From Betaproteobacteria bacterium (GTDB lineage: Bacteria > Pseudomonadota > Gammaproteobacteria > Burkholderiales > SG8-41), in the NCBI GenBank assembly GCA_900299145.1, contig OMIN01000149.1:59679-123678 (forward strand): a stretch of 64,000 nucleotides of DNA. The letters are read 5' to 3'. The notes under the pieces are model-generated. The model saw only the letters and a list, made by a program, of their open reading frames with translations. It was not told the DNA's origin and did not search any database. Of the stretch, positions 29,175 through 37,559 are shown one piece after another. The first letter of the stretch is position 1, and the number at the start of each line of letters is the position of its first letter. A program made the position numbers and the translations under genes.

Positions 29175-29779
29175 TCGTGAGACGCGCGAGGCGAGGCGCG
29201 AGGTGCATGCTTGCCGGGGTGTTGTTGTTTCTGGGCAGTACTGTGATAGCGCTGGCGCAGGATGACCCCGTGCCGCCCAAGACGCTCACGCCCGGCAAGG
29301 GCGTTGAACTCACCACCGCGCGATGCGTGATTTGCCACGACGCCACGCACATCACGCGCACCAAGCTCTCGCGTGGCGAATGGGAATTCAACATCAAGAA
29401 CATGATCGAGCGCGGTGCGCCCATTGCACCGAACGAAATCGCGCCTATCCTTGAGTATCTGGCGACTTATTACAACCGGGATGCTGCGGCGCCGGCGCCA
29501 GTGCCGGCTGCAACAGCAAGTGCGGGTGATCCGGTCACAGGTCTGCTAACCACCCACGCCTGCACGGCCTGTCACCAAACCGACAAACGGGTGGTGGGGC
29601 CATCGTTCCGGGAAGTGGCCGCGAAATATGCGGGCAACAGCAGCGCGGCGGCCATGCTGGCCGGCAAGATCAGGCAGGGCGGCAGCGGTGTATGGGGCGC
29701 CGCGCCCATGCCGCCCAATGCCGGCGTGCCGGACGCGGATGTGCGGCGGCTTGTGGACTGGATACTGGGGCAGAAATAG
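29171..29779 (+). CDS. Dihaem cytochrome c, SorB-like electron acceptor of sulfite dehydrogenase
   Basis: 202 residues, starting at the ATG that overlaps the preceding stop (ATGA). Signal peptide about 1-30 (hydrophobic AGVLLFLGSTVIALA). Two haem c sites: CVICH at 52-56 and CTACH at 131-135, separated by an Ala/Pro linker (about 106-118), suggesting two fused cytochrome modules. The second resembles the c5/c551 type (KRVVGPSFREVAAKY, GSGVWGAAPMPPN). Typical SorB is monohaem, so this looks like an extended version. Translational coupling to the sulfite dehydrogenase supports a functional complex. Confidence 0.88.
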   Translation: MIVRRARRGARCMLAGVLLFLGSTVIALAQDDPVPPKTLTPGKGVELTTARCVICHDATHITRTKLSRGEWEFNIKNMIERGAPIAPNEIAPILEYLATYYNRDAAAPAPVPAATASAGDPVTGLLTTHACTACHQTDKRVVGPSFREVAAKYAGNSSAAAMLAGKIRQGGSGVWGAAPMPPNAGVPDADVRRLVDWILGQK

Positions 29780-29822
29780 ACGCGCGCAGCGAAGGGGCCT
29801 GAGCAGCTGACACACGTCGGGC

Positions 29823-30791
29823 CTAATCGAGTTTGACGCCTAACGCACGAAACAGCTTGCCGATAGTTTCAAAATCGGCTTTCATGCGCGCCGTCAGCTC
29901 ATCGGGCGGGCGGTGCGCCGGGTCCAGGGTCTGGGCGGCGAGTTTCGCGCCGACATCGGCATCTTTCGTGGCCTTGCCAGTTTCGGCGTTCAGCCGGTCA
30001 ATAATCGGCCGTGGCGTTCCCGCGCCCGCGAACACGCTCACCCAGGTCGACGATTCGTAGCCGGGAATGGTATCGGCAATCGTCGGTACTTCCGGCAACT
30101 GCGCTACGCGCTCGGTGGTGGTGACGCCCAGCGCGCGCACGCGATTGGATTTGATGTGCGAGATCAATTCGCTGATGGCCGCCACCTGAGTTTGCGTCTC
30201 GCCGGACACCAGGGCGATAACCGCCGGACCGCCGCCCTTGAACGGCACATGAGTCATGCGGATGCCTGCGCGTGATTCAAACAACACGCCGTTCATATGC
30301 GTAAAACTGCCGACACCGGAATGCCCGTGCAGTAATTCGCCGGGGCGTTGTTTTGCCAGCGCAATGAATTCCTTCACCGACTTCACCGGCAGCGCCGGAT
30401 GTACGGTCAGCACGCTCACCACCCGCGCCATAGGGCTGACGCCCGTGAAATCGCGCAACGCGTCGTACGGCAGCTTGTTGTAGAGATGCGCATTGGCCAC
30501 ATGCGACGCGACGGTCTGAATCAGCAGCGTATAGCCGTCGGGTTTGCTTTGCGCCACCAGTGCAGTGCCGATGGTGCCACCCGCGCCGGGGCGGTTTTCA
30601 ATAATGAACGACTGCCCCAAATATTCTGACAGCTTGGGCATGACGATGCGCGCGGCAATATCGTTGGCGCCAGCCGGCGGAAAGGGCACGATCACGCGCA
30701 CGATTTTGGCAGGGTAGGCTTGCGGCCACGCTGCAGTCGAAGCGCAAAGCAGTACGGCGTAACCGGCGGCGGACCATCGGGTAGTATTCAT
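29823..30791 (-). CDS. Bug/TctC-family tripartite tricarboxylate transporter substrate-binding protein
   Basis: 322 residues from the ATG at 30791, with a strong ribosome site (GGAGGAGA) just upstream. Signal peptide about 1-24 (AAGYAVLLCASTAAWPQA). Family blocks VRVIVPFPPAGANDIAARI, IIENRPGAGGTIGTALVAQSKPDGYTLL, YDALRDFTGVSPMA and HVPFKGGGPAVIALVSGE are clear. A periplasmic binding protein for a carboxylated or aromatic ligand. No tctA/tctB membrane partners nearby, as is common for the expanded Bug families of Burkholderiales. Confidence 0.93.
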   Translation of the reverse strand: MNTTRWSAAGYAVLLCASTAAWPQAYPAKIVRVIVPFPPAGANDIAARIVMPKLSEYLGQSFIIENRPGAGGTIGTALVAQSKPDGYTLLIQTVASHVANAHLYNKLPYDALRDFTGVSPMARVVSVLTVHPALPVKSVKEFIALAKQRPGELLHGHSGVGSFTHMNGVLFESRAGIRMTHVPFKGGGPAVIALVSGETQTQVAAISELISHIKSNRVRALGVTTTERVAQLPEVPTIADTIPGYESSTWVSVFAGAGTPRPIIDRLNAETGKATKDADVGAKLAAQTLDPAHRPPDELTARMKADFETIGKLFRALGVKLD

Positions 30792-30837
30792 GGAATTTTC
30801 TCCTCCTGTTGATTTTTTTGCAGACTGCGGCGTTGGG

Positions 30838-31761
30838 CTACAACTCCCGCGCCTGAAATGTATTGCACTGGCTGATTTGTCCGCTGTCCAGCCCGCGGCG
30901 GAACCAGCGCACGCGCTGTTGTGACGTGCCGTGGGTAAACGATTCCGGTGTGACGTAGCCGCGCGCCTGCTGCTGCAGCCGGTCATCGCCGATGGCGGTG
31001 GCGGCGGTCATCGCGGCTTCCACGTCGCCGCCCTCAAGAATATGCCGCGTGCGGTTGGCGTGATGCGCCCAGATGCCGGCCAGGCAATCGGCCTGCAATT
31101 CCATGCGCACCGAAAGCTTGTTGTATTCCGCTTCGGATACGCGTCGGCGTTGCGCGTCGACCTTGTCGGCTATACCCAACAAATTCTGCACATGGTGGCC
31201 AACTTCGTGCGCGATCACATAGGCGCGGGCGAATTCGCCGGGGGCCTGAAAGCGCCGCTGCAGATCGTCGAAGAACGACAGATCGATGTAAACCTTCTGA
31301 TCGCCGGGGCAATAAAACGGCCCCATGGCGGCCTCCGCCCGGCCGCAGGCGGATTGCACCGCGCCGCGAAACAGCACCAGCTTGGGCAGTTGGTATTGCT
31401 TGCCGTTTTGAGTGAACAGCCCTGTCCAGGTGTCTTCGGTATCGGCCAGCACCACGGAAACAAATTTCGCCATCTGATCACCCTGCGCTGGGCGTTGCGC
31501 GGGGGCTTGTGACGATTGACGCGATTGCGGTGAGCGTTGTGATTGTTGCGAAACCTGCGGTGCATCGCCGCCGCCGCCGAGCAGCCCCAACACCATCGAA
31601 GGATCAACGCCCAGAAACATCGCCACCACGGCAATCAGGATGACGCCGATGCCACCCTTCGCCATGCCGCCGCCCATCACGCCGCCACCGCCGCCTCCGC
31701 CGCCCGATTCGCCACGCCGGTCTTCGACGTTATCGCTTTCCCTGCCGCCTTCCCACTTCAT
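30838..31761 (-). CDS. YpfJ-type neutral zinc metallopeptidase
   Basis: 307 residues. N-terminal MKWEGGRESDNVEDRRG followed by a Gly run (20-33), one membrane helix (about 36-62), a Gln/Ser/Pro linker, and a metallopeptidase domain with HEVGH at 185-189 (AYVIAHEVGHHVQNLLG). QADCLAGIWAH and the C-terminal ESFTHGTSQQRVRWFRRG are family hallmarks. The substrate is unknown. Stands alone, 46 bases upstream of the Bug receptor start. Confidence 0.92.
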   Translation of the reverse strand: MKWEGGRESDNVEDRRGESGGGGGGGGVMGGGMAKGGIGVILIAVVAMFLGVDPSMVLGLLGGGGDAPQVSQQSQRSPQSRQSSQAPAQRPAQGDQMAKFVSVVLADTEDTWTGLFTQNGKQYQLPKLVLFRGAVQSACGRAEAAMGPFYCPGDQKVYIDLSFFDDLQRRFQAPGEFARAYVIAHEVGHHVQNLLGIADKVDAQRRRVSEAEYNKLSVRMELQADCLAGIWAHHANRTRHILEGGDVEAAMTAATAIGDDRLQQQARGYVTPESFTHGTSQQRVRWFRRGLDSGQISQCNTFQAREL

Positions 31762-31853
31762 GGAGGTCTCCCGGAATTGCTTTCACGGCATTATGGCAAA
31801 GTTTGCCGTGCCCCGCCGGTTTGCCGGCCCGGCGCTACCCGGCTTCAACTCGG

Positions 31854-32984
31854 CTATTGCCGCCACACCAGCGCGCTGACAGCGGCGAGGTTCAGCGCAT
31901 TGACCCAGAACACCGGCGATGCGCCGAGCGTGGAGCCCAGCGCGCCGCAGGCCACCGGAATTACCACGCGCGCAATGTTGTTGGCAGTAAGCCGCATCCC
32001 GGTGACTTCGCCGGCGCGGCCCGGTGGCGCGCGGTTGTAGCCGAGCATCATCGACAGCGGCTGGCCGCAACCCAGGCCCAGCCCCAACACGAAGGCGATG
32101 GTCATCATGTAAGCCAGATTCACCGACAGCGGAAACACCGCGAACGCACACGCGGCGAGTATCAGGCATGCGAACATCACGCGTTCGGCGCGCCAGTGTT
32201 GCAGCAGTAGCGGCATGGCAAAGCGTGTGACAAAACCAGCCACCGCAAATACGCCAAGGATGAAGCCGATCAGCGTGGCGGAAAAATTCAGCGAGTGCGC
32301 ATACACCGGCAGGTAAAACGCGAACAGATCATTACTTGCGACGATCAGCCCGCTGATGATGACCACGCTGCGCACCTGCGGCAGACGCAGCAGCGCCAGT
32401 GCGCCGGAGGGCGCGGTGCTGGCTGCCTCGGTCGCTTTTTTTCCGCCGGCATGGCGAAAGCGCTTGCCCATGGACAGGCCGATGATGGGTGGAATCATGA
32501 ACAGCGCCAGCATCACAAACGCGCCGCGATAACCCACGTTATCAATCGCCAAGCCCACCGACACCGGGCCGACAAAAGCCGATATGGAATAACCTATTGA
32601 TAATATTGAGAAATTTTTGGCGCGATCGGCCTCTGTACCGAGCCCGCCGGTGAGCGTCTGAATCGCAACGTTAAAAAACATGAAGCCCGCGCCGGTAACG
32701 ACGGCAATGACAAATAGCGAGGCAAGCCCCGACGTAAACACGCCGATCAGCATGCCGGCACACACCACGCATGCGCCGCTGATCAGCGGCCAGCGCGCAC
32801 CGTGGCGGTCCGCAACGCGGCCGGAATAAACGCCCATTACCAGCGGCGCCGACGCATAAAACGCCGCCAGCCAGCCGATGGTGGTTTGGCTTGCCCCCAG
32901 TTGCAGGGCGTAGAGCGACACCGCGATTTTGCTGCCGATGTAACACGCGTGCGCGGCCACGCAGTAACTGACGATAAGAAGCAT
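31854..32984 (-). CDS. Major facilitator superfamily transporter
   Basis: 376 residues from the ATG at 32984 (MLLIVSYCVAAHACYIGSK). About 11-12 hydrophobic segments, with the MFS loop motif GVYSGRVADRHGARWPL between helices 2 and 3. In-frame sequence upstream of this ATG reads through a non-coding, repeat-containing region and is not used. The substrate cannot be inferred; general features fit a drug- or metabolite-efflux member. Confidence 0.85.
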   Translation of the reverse strand: MLLIVSYCVAAHACYIGSKIAVSLYALQLGASQTTIGWLAAFYASAPLVMGVYSGRVADRHGARWPLISGACVVCAGMLIGVFTSGLASLFVIAVVTGAGFMFFNVAIQTLTGGLGTEADRAKNFSILSIGYSISAFVGPVSVGLAIDNVGYRGAFVMLALFMIPPIIGLSMGKRFRHAGGKKATEAASTAPSGALALLRLPQVRSVVIISGLIVASNDLFAFYLPVYAHSLNFSATLIGFILGVFAVAGFVTRFAMPLLLQHWRAERVMFACLILAACAFAVFPLSVNLAYMMTIAFVLGLGLGCGQPLSMMLGYNRAPPGRAGEVTGMRLTANNIARVVIPVACGALGSTLGASPVFWVNALNLAAVSALVWRQ

Positions 32985-33128
32985 GCGGCTGAGGATACCG
33001 CACGTATGCGAGAGTTCGCACACTTGAGGCAGAGGGCTGACTGGCGGCCCTCTGCTATACTGAATTTGAAGCTGTCTGGATGATGAAATTTTATTCGGGT
33101 GAATAACTGAATGACCACTCAGGCTCGC

Positions 33129-33232
33129 AGTTCGTGCTTCGACTTCGGGCAAAAACGCCCTACGCTCGGCACGAACGGCTAATTTTTCCCGTTCGTCCTG
33201 AGCGTAGCGTAGCGAAGTCGAAGGATGAACGT
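33129..33232. repeat. Pair of REP-like palindromes (TTCGTGC...GCACGAA family)
   Basis: First palindrome: TTCGTGC (33131-33137) with GCACGAA (33169-33175) and an inner GGGC/GCCC hairpin. Second: GTTCGTCCT (33191-33199) with AGGATGAAC (33222-33230). Both carry TTCGAC/GTCGAA-type cores. Palindromes of this form are widespread between genes of proteobacteria. Neither has a T-run. Confidence 0.8.
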
Positions 33233-33251
33233 CACTACCTTGTATGAATTT

Positions 33252-33268
33252 AAGTATTTGTTTTAAAA
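33252..33268 (+). repeat. Dispersed AT-rich motif, copy 7
   Basis: AAGTATTTGTTTTAAAA, preceded by T, followed by GGGATATTT and the ATG of the PrpF-like gene at 33278. The motif tail and the ribosome-binding site overlap. Confidence 0.85.
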
Positions 33269-33277
33269 GGGATATTT

Positions 33278-34479
33278 ATGAAACAACTCAAACTTCCGGC
33301 CGTCTTCATGCGCGGCGGCACCAGCAATGCCATCGTGTTCCGCCAGCAGGATTTGCCGCGTGACCGCGCCGCGTGGGATGAAATTTTTCTCGCCGCCATC
33401 GGCAGCCCCGACCCATATGGCCGGCAACTGGACGGCATGGGCGGTGGCGTGTCGTCGGTGTCCAAGGTTTGCGTGGTGGGGCCGCCCACGCGCCCGGACG
33501 CGACATCGACTACACCTTCGCGCAGGTTCAGGTGAAAAAGGCCGAGGTGGATTACAGCGCCAACTGCGGCAATATGTCCTCCGCCATGGGGCCGTTCGCG
33601 GTGGACGAGGGCATTTTCAAGGTCGGTGCGGGTAGCAAAGAAGCCGTGGTGCGCATCCACAATACCAATACCAAAAAAATCATTCAAGCACGCTTCAACA
33701 TGGACGAGGGCCTGTCCGAAGTTGATGGCGATCTGGCGATACCCGGCGTGTCGGGCACCGGCTCGCCGGTACGGCTGGAGTTTCTGCAACCCGGCGGCGC
33801 CAGCACCGGCAAGCTGCTGCCCACCGGCAATGTCAGCGACGTGCTCGATGTCCCCGGCGTCGGCAAGCTCACCGTCAGCATGGTGGATGCTGCCAACGCA
33901 ACGGTGTTCGTGCGTGCGGCTGACCTGGGCCTGACCGGCATTGAAATGCCCGACGCACTGGAAGCCAACACCGCCATCATGCAAAAACTCGCCGCCATCC
34001 GCGCGCAAGCAGCAGTGGCCATGGGCATCACCAAAACGGCGGAAGAAGCGCTGAAAAAAGGCGGCACGCCCTTCGTCGGATTTATCGCCGGCCCGCAGGA
34101 TGCGGTCACGCTCACCGGCGACAAGCTGAACGAAAACGACATCGACCTCACCGCGCGCATGCTTTCCAACGGCCAGCCGCATCGCGCGCTGCCATTGACG
34201 GTGACGCTGTGCACGGCTGTTGCTGCGCGTATTGAAGGTTCGGTGGTGCATGCGGCTACGCGTGCAGTGAGTGATAAGAACGCGCCGATTCGCATCGCCA
34301 TGCCGTCCGGTATTTTGACGGTAGCGGCGGACGTGAAGCTCAAGGACGGCCAATGGCACGCCGAGCAGGGCGCGTTTTACCGCACGCAGCGGCGATTGTT
34401 TGAGGGCTATGTTTATGTGCGGGCTTCGCAGGTGCCGAGGTTGGTGGCGGCTACTCGGGGGAAGTTGAAGGCGGCGTAG
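33278..34479 (+). pseudogene. PrpF-family isomerase/tautomerase, one-base frameshift
   Basis: About 400 residues in two frames. Frame A from 33278 encodes LPAVFMRGGTSNAIVFR and continues to VVGPPTR; frame B continues PGRDIDYTFAQV through the catalytic-Cys region VDYSANCGNMSSAMGPFAVDEG to 34479. Adding one C in the CCC at 33493-33495 restores an uninterrupted protein. The family includes methylaconitate isomerase PrpF and 4-oxalomesaconate tautomerase; specificity is not determinable here. No acnD/prpC or gal genes adjacent. Recent inactivation or an indel error in the assembly. Confidence 0.85.
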
Positions 34480-34569
34480 TGCGAGCCGAATGCAAGATGG
34501 GTGTGAAATTGTGGGGTGGGCACGCCACGCTTTGCCCCGCCCAGCACTTGCCATTCTGAAATAGCCGAG

Positions 34570-35034
34570 ATGCCTACCCTGAGTGGACCTGACGGTTGGC
34601 TCGAACTCGATGTCGTCGGGTATCAGTTTGCGTCTGTAGCCAACGATGGGTGGGATTCCGAGTGGCTTCAAGTTTCGGGTCGTGCGCAATGTTCGCGTGG
34701 GCAGTGGAAGTTTTATGATCCTTGCCTTACCACGTTCGAGCTGGAGCGCCTCGCGTCGTGGCTCCGTAATTTGCCTGCTGGCGGTCCAGATCGAGAGATC
34801 GGATTCACTGAGCCAAATTTGCGTTTTGAGCATGTCGAGGAGGTAGCGGGGGACGTGCTATACATATATTTGTCGCAGGAAGCCTCCCCGCCATGGGCAA
34901 CCGATGACGAACGATTTGGAGATGGGTATGCGTTGCACATACCATTTTTTTCAATCAATTTCTCAGATGTCGCAGATGCTGTAACGAGTCTATGCAAGAA
35001 ATACCCAATGAGAGCTAACCGAGATGGCTGCTAA
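34570..35034 (+). CDS. Small acidic protein resembling WapI-type immunity proteins
   Basis: 154 residues from the ATG at 34570 (MPTLSGPDGW); an in-frame GTG at 34516 would add 18 residues. The layout LELDVVGYQF ... WDSEWLQVSGRAQ ... WKFYDPCLTTFELERLASWL resembles bacterial immunity-type proteins of the WapI group. No toxin gene is next to it. More AT-rich than its neighbours, which suits horizontal acquisition. Family assignment is from memory of the pattern and is tentative. Confidence 0.5.
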   Translation: MPTLSGPDGWLELDVVGYQFASVANDGWDSEWLQVSGRAQCSRGQWKFYDPCLTTFELERLASWLRNLPAGGPDREIGFTEPNLRFEHVEEVAGDVLYIYLSQEASPPWATDDERFGDGYALHIPFFSINFSDVADAVTSLCKKYPMRANRDGC

Positions 35035-35049
35035 ATCACAATAGAATCC

Positions 35050-35139
35050 GTAGGGCGCATTAACCGAAGGGCAATGCGCCGTATGTGGTGCGTCGTGCAA
35101 GGCATGCGGCGCAATGCGCTTCGCTTATTGACGCCCTAC
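35050..35139. repeat. 90-bp palindromic intergenic element
   Basis: Outer arms GTAGGGCG (35050-35057) and CGCCCTAC (35132-35139), with inner inverted blocks GCAATGCGCCGTATG and CATGCGGCGCAATGCGC. The element nearly fills the gap between the immunity-like gene and the molybdenum hydroxylase gene. MITE/REP-like; similar GTAGGGCGCA palindromes are common in proteobacteria. Confidence 0.75.
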
Positions 35140-35192
35140 AAATTGCGTTGTGATGGTTGCGAAGTTTGGGTTGTCACGAACGAGCCACGCCC

Positions 35193-37499
35193 ATGAACAC
35201 CCCCCAATTTGAAATCAACGGCGCGAACGTAACGCGACTGGAAGATCATCGCCTGCTGACCGGCCAGGGGCAATTCGCGGCGGATTGGCGCTTGCCGGGG
35301 CAACTGTATGGCCATTTCCTGCGGGCGGACCGGGCGCACGCACGCATCGTTAAGCTGAATGTGGCGAAGGCGCGGGCGTATCCCGGCGTGCATGCGGTGT
35401 TGACCGGCGAGGACGCCGTGCGCGCGGGCTGTGTGCAGCCGGTAAGTTTTTTCAATTTTCCCGGCAAGCATGGCGCAAAACCCTTGGTGCCGCAGTGGCC
35501 GGTGCTGGCGCACTGCAAGGTGCGCTTTGCGGGTGAACCCGTGGCCTTTGTGGTGGCGGAAACTGAACACGCCGCGCAAGATGCCTGTGCGCGGATTGAA
35601 GTCGCATACGCGGATCTGCCGTGCGCCGTGACGGCTGAAGCCGCGCTTGCGCCATCGGCCGCGACGCTGCACGACGGCATTGCGGGGAATCTGGCGTTCG
35701 AGTGCGAAGCAGGCGATGCCGCCGCCACTGAGGCGGCGTTCGCGCGGGCGGCGCATGTGTCGCGGCTTTATCTCACCAGCACGCGGGTGGTGCCCAGCCC
35801 GATGGAGCCCCGCGCCTGTCTCGCCGCTTTTGATGCCGCGACGGACACTTACACGGTGCACGCCTGCATTCAGGGCGCCAACATGCTGCGCATGCAGCTG
35901 GCGGGCTACATGCGGGTGCCGGAATCGAAGATCAGGGTTGTCGCGCGGGACGTAGGCGGCGGCTTTGGCTGCCGCAGCATGGGCTATCCGGAATATTGCG
36001 CGGCGATGCTGGCGGCGCGCGCCACGGGGCGGCCGGTGAAGTGGATTTCCACGCGCACGGAAGCCTTTCTCGCCGACAACCACGGGCGCGGCAGCGTGGT
36101 GCAGGGTGAACTCGCGCTGGATGCGCAGGGCAAATTTCTCGCGATGCGGCTGGACTGGATTGCCGAGGTTGGCGCGTATATGACACCACCGGCGGCGGTG
36201 GCGACGATACGCAATCCGATGGTGAGCTTTACCGGCGCGTATCGCATCCCGGCGCTGCATGGCCGTTGGCGCGTGGCGATGACCAATGCCGCGCCGATCG
36301 GCAATTATCGCGGTGCGGGGCGGCCCGACATTGCTTATGTGGTCGAGCGGCTGATGCAGCAGGCGGCAGTGGAAACGGGCGTTGATCCGGTGGCGTTGCG
36401 GCGCAGGAACTACATTCCCGCCGAGGCGTTCCCATACAAAACGCCCACCGGGTCGGTGTACGAAAACGCCGACTTTGCAGGCTTGATGGACAAGGCGCTG
36501 GCGGCGGCGGATTGGGATGGTTTTCCCGCGCGGCAGGCCGAATCTTCCAAAGCCGGCAAGCTGCGCGGGCGCGGCATGGCGACTGTGATCGAGACCACCA
36601 ACGCCGGCGCGCAGCCGAAAGATCAGGTCGCGTTGCAGGTGCAGGGCGACGGGCGCGTCATTGTGCACACCGTGTCGCACGCGCAGGGGCAGGGGCACGA
36701 AACCACGCTCGCCATGCTGGTGGCGCGCGCGCTGCAAATTCCCACCGAGCGTGTCGTTGTGCGTCAGGGGCTGAATGAGCCGGCGCTGCTCGGCAACCAC
36801 ACTGGCGGTTCGCGCAACACCGTGGGCGTGGGCACGGTGTGCCATCTCACGGCGTTAAAGCTGATTGACCAGGGCAAGGCGCGCGTGGCCGAAGCGTGGG
36901 GCGTGGAGCCGTCGCAGGTAGCTTATGCCCGCGGCGCGTTCACCTGCAAAGAACCCAATAAAAACCGAGCCTTACAGGAACTGGCCGGTAACGGCATGTT
37001 CGAGACCATCGGCGAGGGTGCATTCGGCGCGACGTTTCCCAACGATTGCCATGTGGCCGAGGTTGAAGTCGATCCCGAGACCGGGCAGGTGACAGTGATG
37101 TCGTACGTCACCGCTGATGACTTTGGCGTGATTGTCAACGACACGATAGTCGAAGGCCAGTTGCACGGCGCGGTGTTGCAAGGCGCCGGGCAGGTGTTCG
37201 GTGAAGTCGCGCATTATGATTCCGCCAGCGGGCAAATGCTGACCGCCAGTTTCATGGATTACTACCTGCCGCGCGCCGGGCTGATTCGCGACATCAACAT
37301 GAATCACCATGCCACGCCGTCGCGCGTGAGCCCGCTTGGCGTCAAAGGCATGGGCGAGGCGGGGCTCACCGGCGCGTTGCCCGCGCTGACCAACGCCGTG
37401 CTGGATGCGTTGCGTGGCGTTGGCATCACGCATCTGAACATGCCGCTCACGCCCGCGAAAATCTGGAGTGCGATTCAGGCGGCGCGGTTGCGCGGGTGA
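35193..37499 (+). CDS. Xanthine dehydrogenase/CoxL-family molybdopterin-binding subunit (orphan)
   Basis: 768 residues from the ATG at 35193. Aldehyde oxidase/xanthine dehydrogenase a/b hammerhead (about 15-130), then the large Mo-pterin domain with RDVGGGFGCRSM, NYRGAGRPDIAYVVERLM, TVSHAQGQGHETTLAMLVA and, near the C-terminus, GVKGMGEAGLTGALPALTNAV containing the expected catalytic Glu. Members hydroxylate aldehydes, purines, aromatic acids or oxidise CO. The usual FAD (medium) and 2Fe-2S (small) subunit genes are absent on both sides, so partners must be encoded elsewhere or the gene is a remnant. Confidence 0.9.
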   Translation: MNTPQFEINGANVTRLEDHRLLTGQGQFAADWRLPGQLYGHFLRADRAHARIVKLNVAKARAYPGVHAVLTGEDAVRAGCVQPVSFFNFPGKHGAKPLVPQWPVLAHCKVRFAGEPVAFVVAETEHAAQDACARIEVAYADLPCAVTAEAALAPSAATLHDGIAGNLAFECEAGDAAATEAAFARAAHVSRLYLTSTRVVPSPMEPRACLAAFDAATDTYTVHACIQGANMLRMQLAGYMRVPESKIRVVARDVGGGFGCRSMGYPEYCAAMLAARATGRPVKWISTRTEAFLADNHGRGSVVQGELALDAQGKFLAMRLDWIAEVGAYMTPPAAVATIRNPMVSFTGAYRIPALHGRWRVAMTNAAPIGNYRGAGRPDIAYVVERLMQQAAVETGVDPVALRRRNYIPAEAFPYKTPTGSVYENADFAGLMDKALAAADWDGFPARQAESSKAGKLRGRGMATVIETTNAGAQPKDQVALQVQGDGRVIVHTVSHAQGQGHETTLAMLVARALQIPTERVVVRQGLNEPALLGNHTGGSRNTVGVGTVCHLTALKLIDQGKARVAEAWGVEPSQVAYARGAFTCKEPNKNRALQELAGNGMFETIGEGAFGATFPNDCHVAEVEVDPETGQVTVMSYVTADDFGVIVNDTIVEGQLHGAVLQGAGQVFGEVAHYDSASGQMLTASFMDYYLPRAGLIRDINMNHHATPSRVSPLGVKGMGEAGLTGALPALTNAVLDALRGVGITHLNMPLTPAKIWSAIQAARLRG

Positions 37500-37542
37500 A
37501 TGCGGGTAGCTGCGAAGTTAAGGTGGGGAAAGTAAAAAAATG

Positions 37543-37559
37543 AATAAAAACAAATACTT
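37543..37559 (-). repeat. Dispersed AT-rich motif, copy 8 (at quinone oxidoreductase stop)
   Basis: Exact minus-strand match to AAGTATTTGTTTTTATT, tail CATTTTTTTAC. The stop codon of the minus-strand gene (37558-37560) is the leading TAA of the motif. On the plus strand it reads MNKNKYL-stop, identical in sequence to codons 1-7 at copy 6. Confidence 0.9.

Larger units (their letters stand above)
32985..33277. other. Intergenic region with palindromic repeats and an AT-rich motif
   Basis: Divergent gap between the MFS gene and the PrpF-like gene. It holds the paired palindromes at 33129-33232 and motif copy 7 just before the PrpF ribosome site. No gene is visible. Confidence 0.7.

Noticed and set aside
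35136..36845. 569-codon minus-strand frame opposite the molybdenum hydroxylase
   Set aside because: Arg/His-rich shadow of a gene with clear catalytic motifs.
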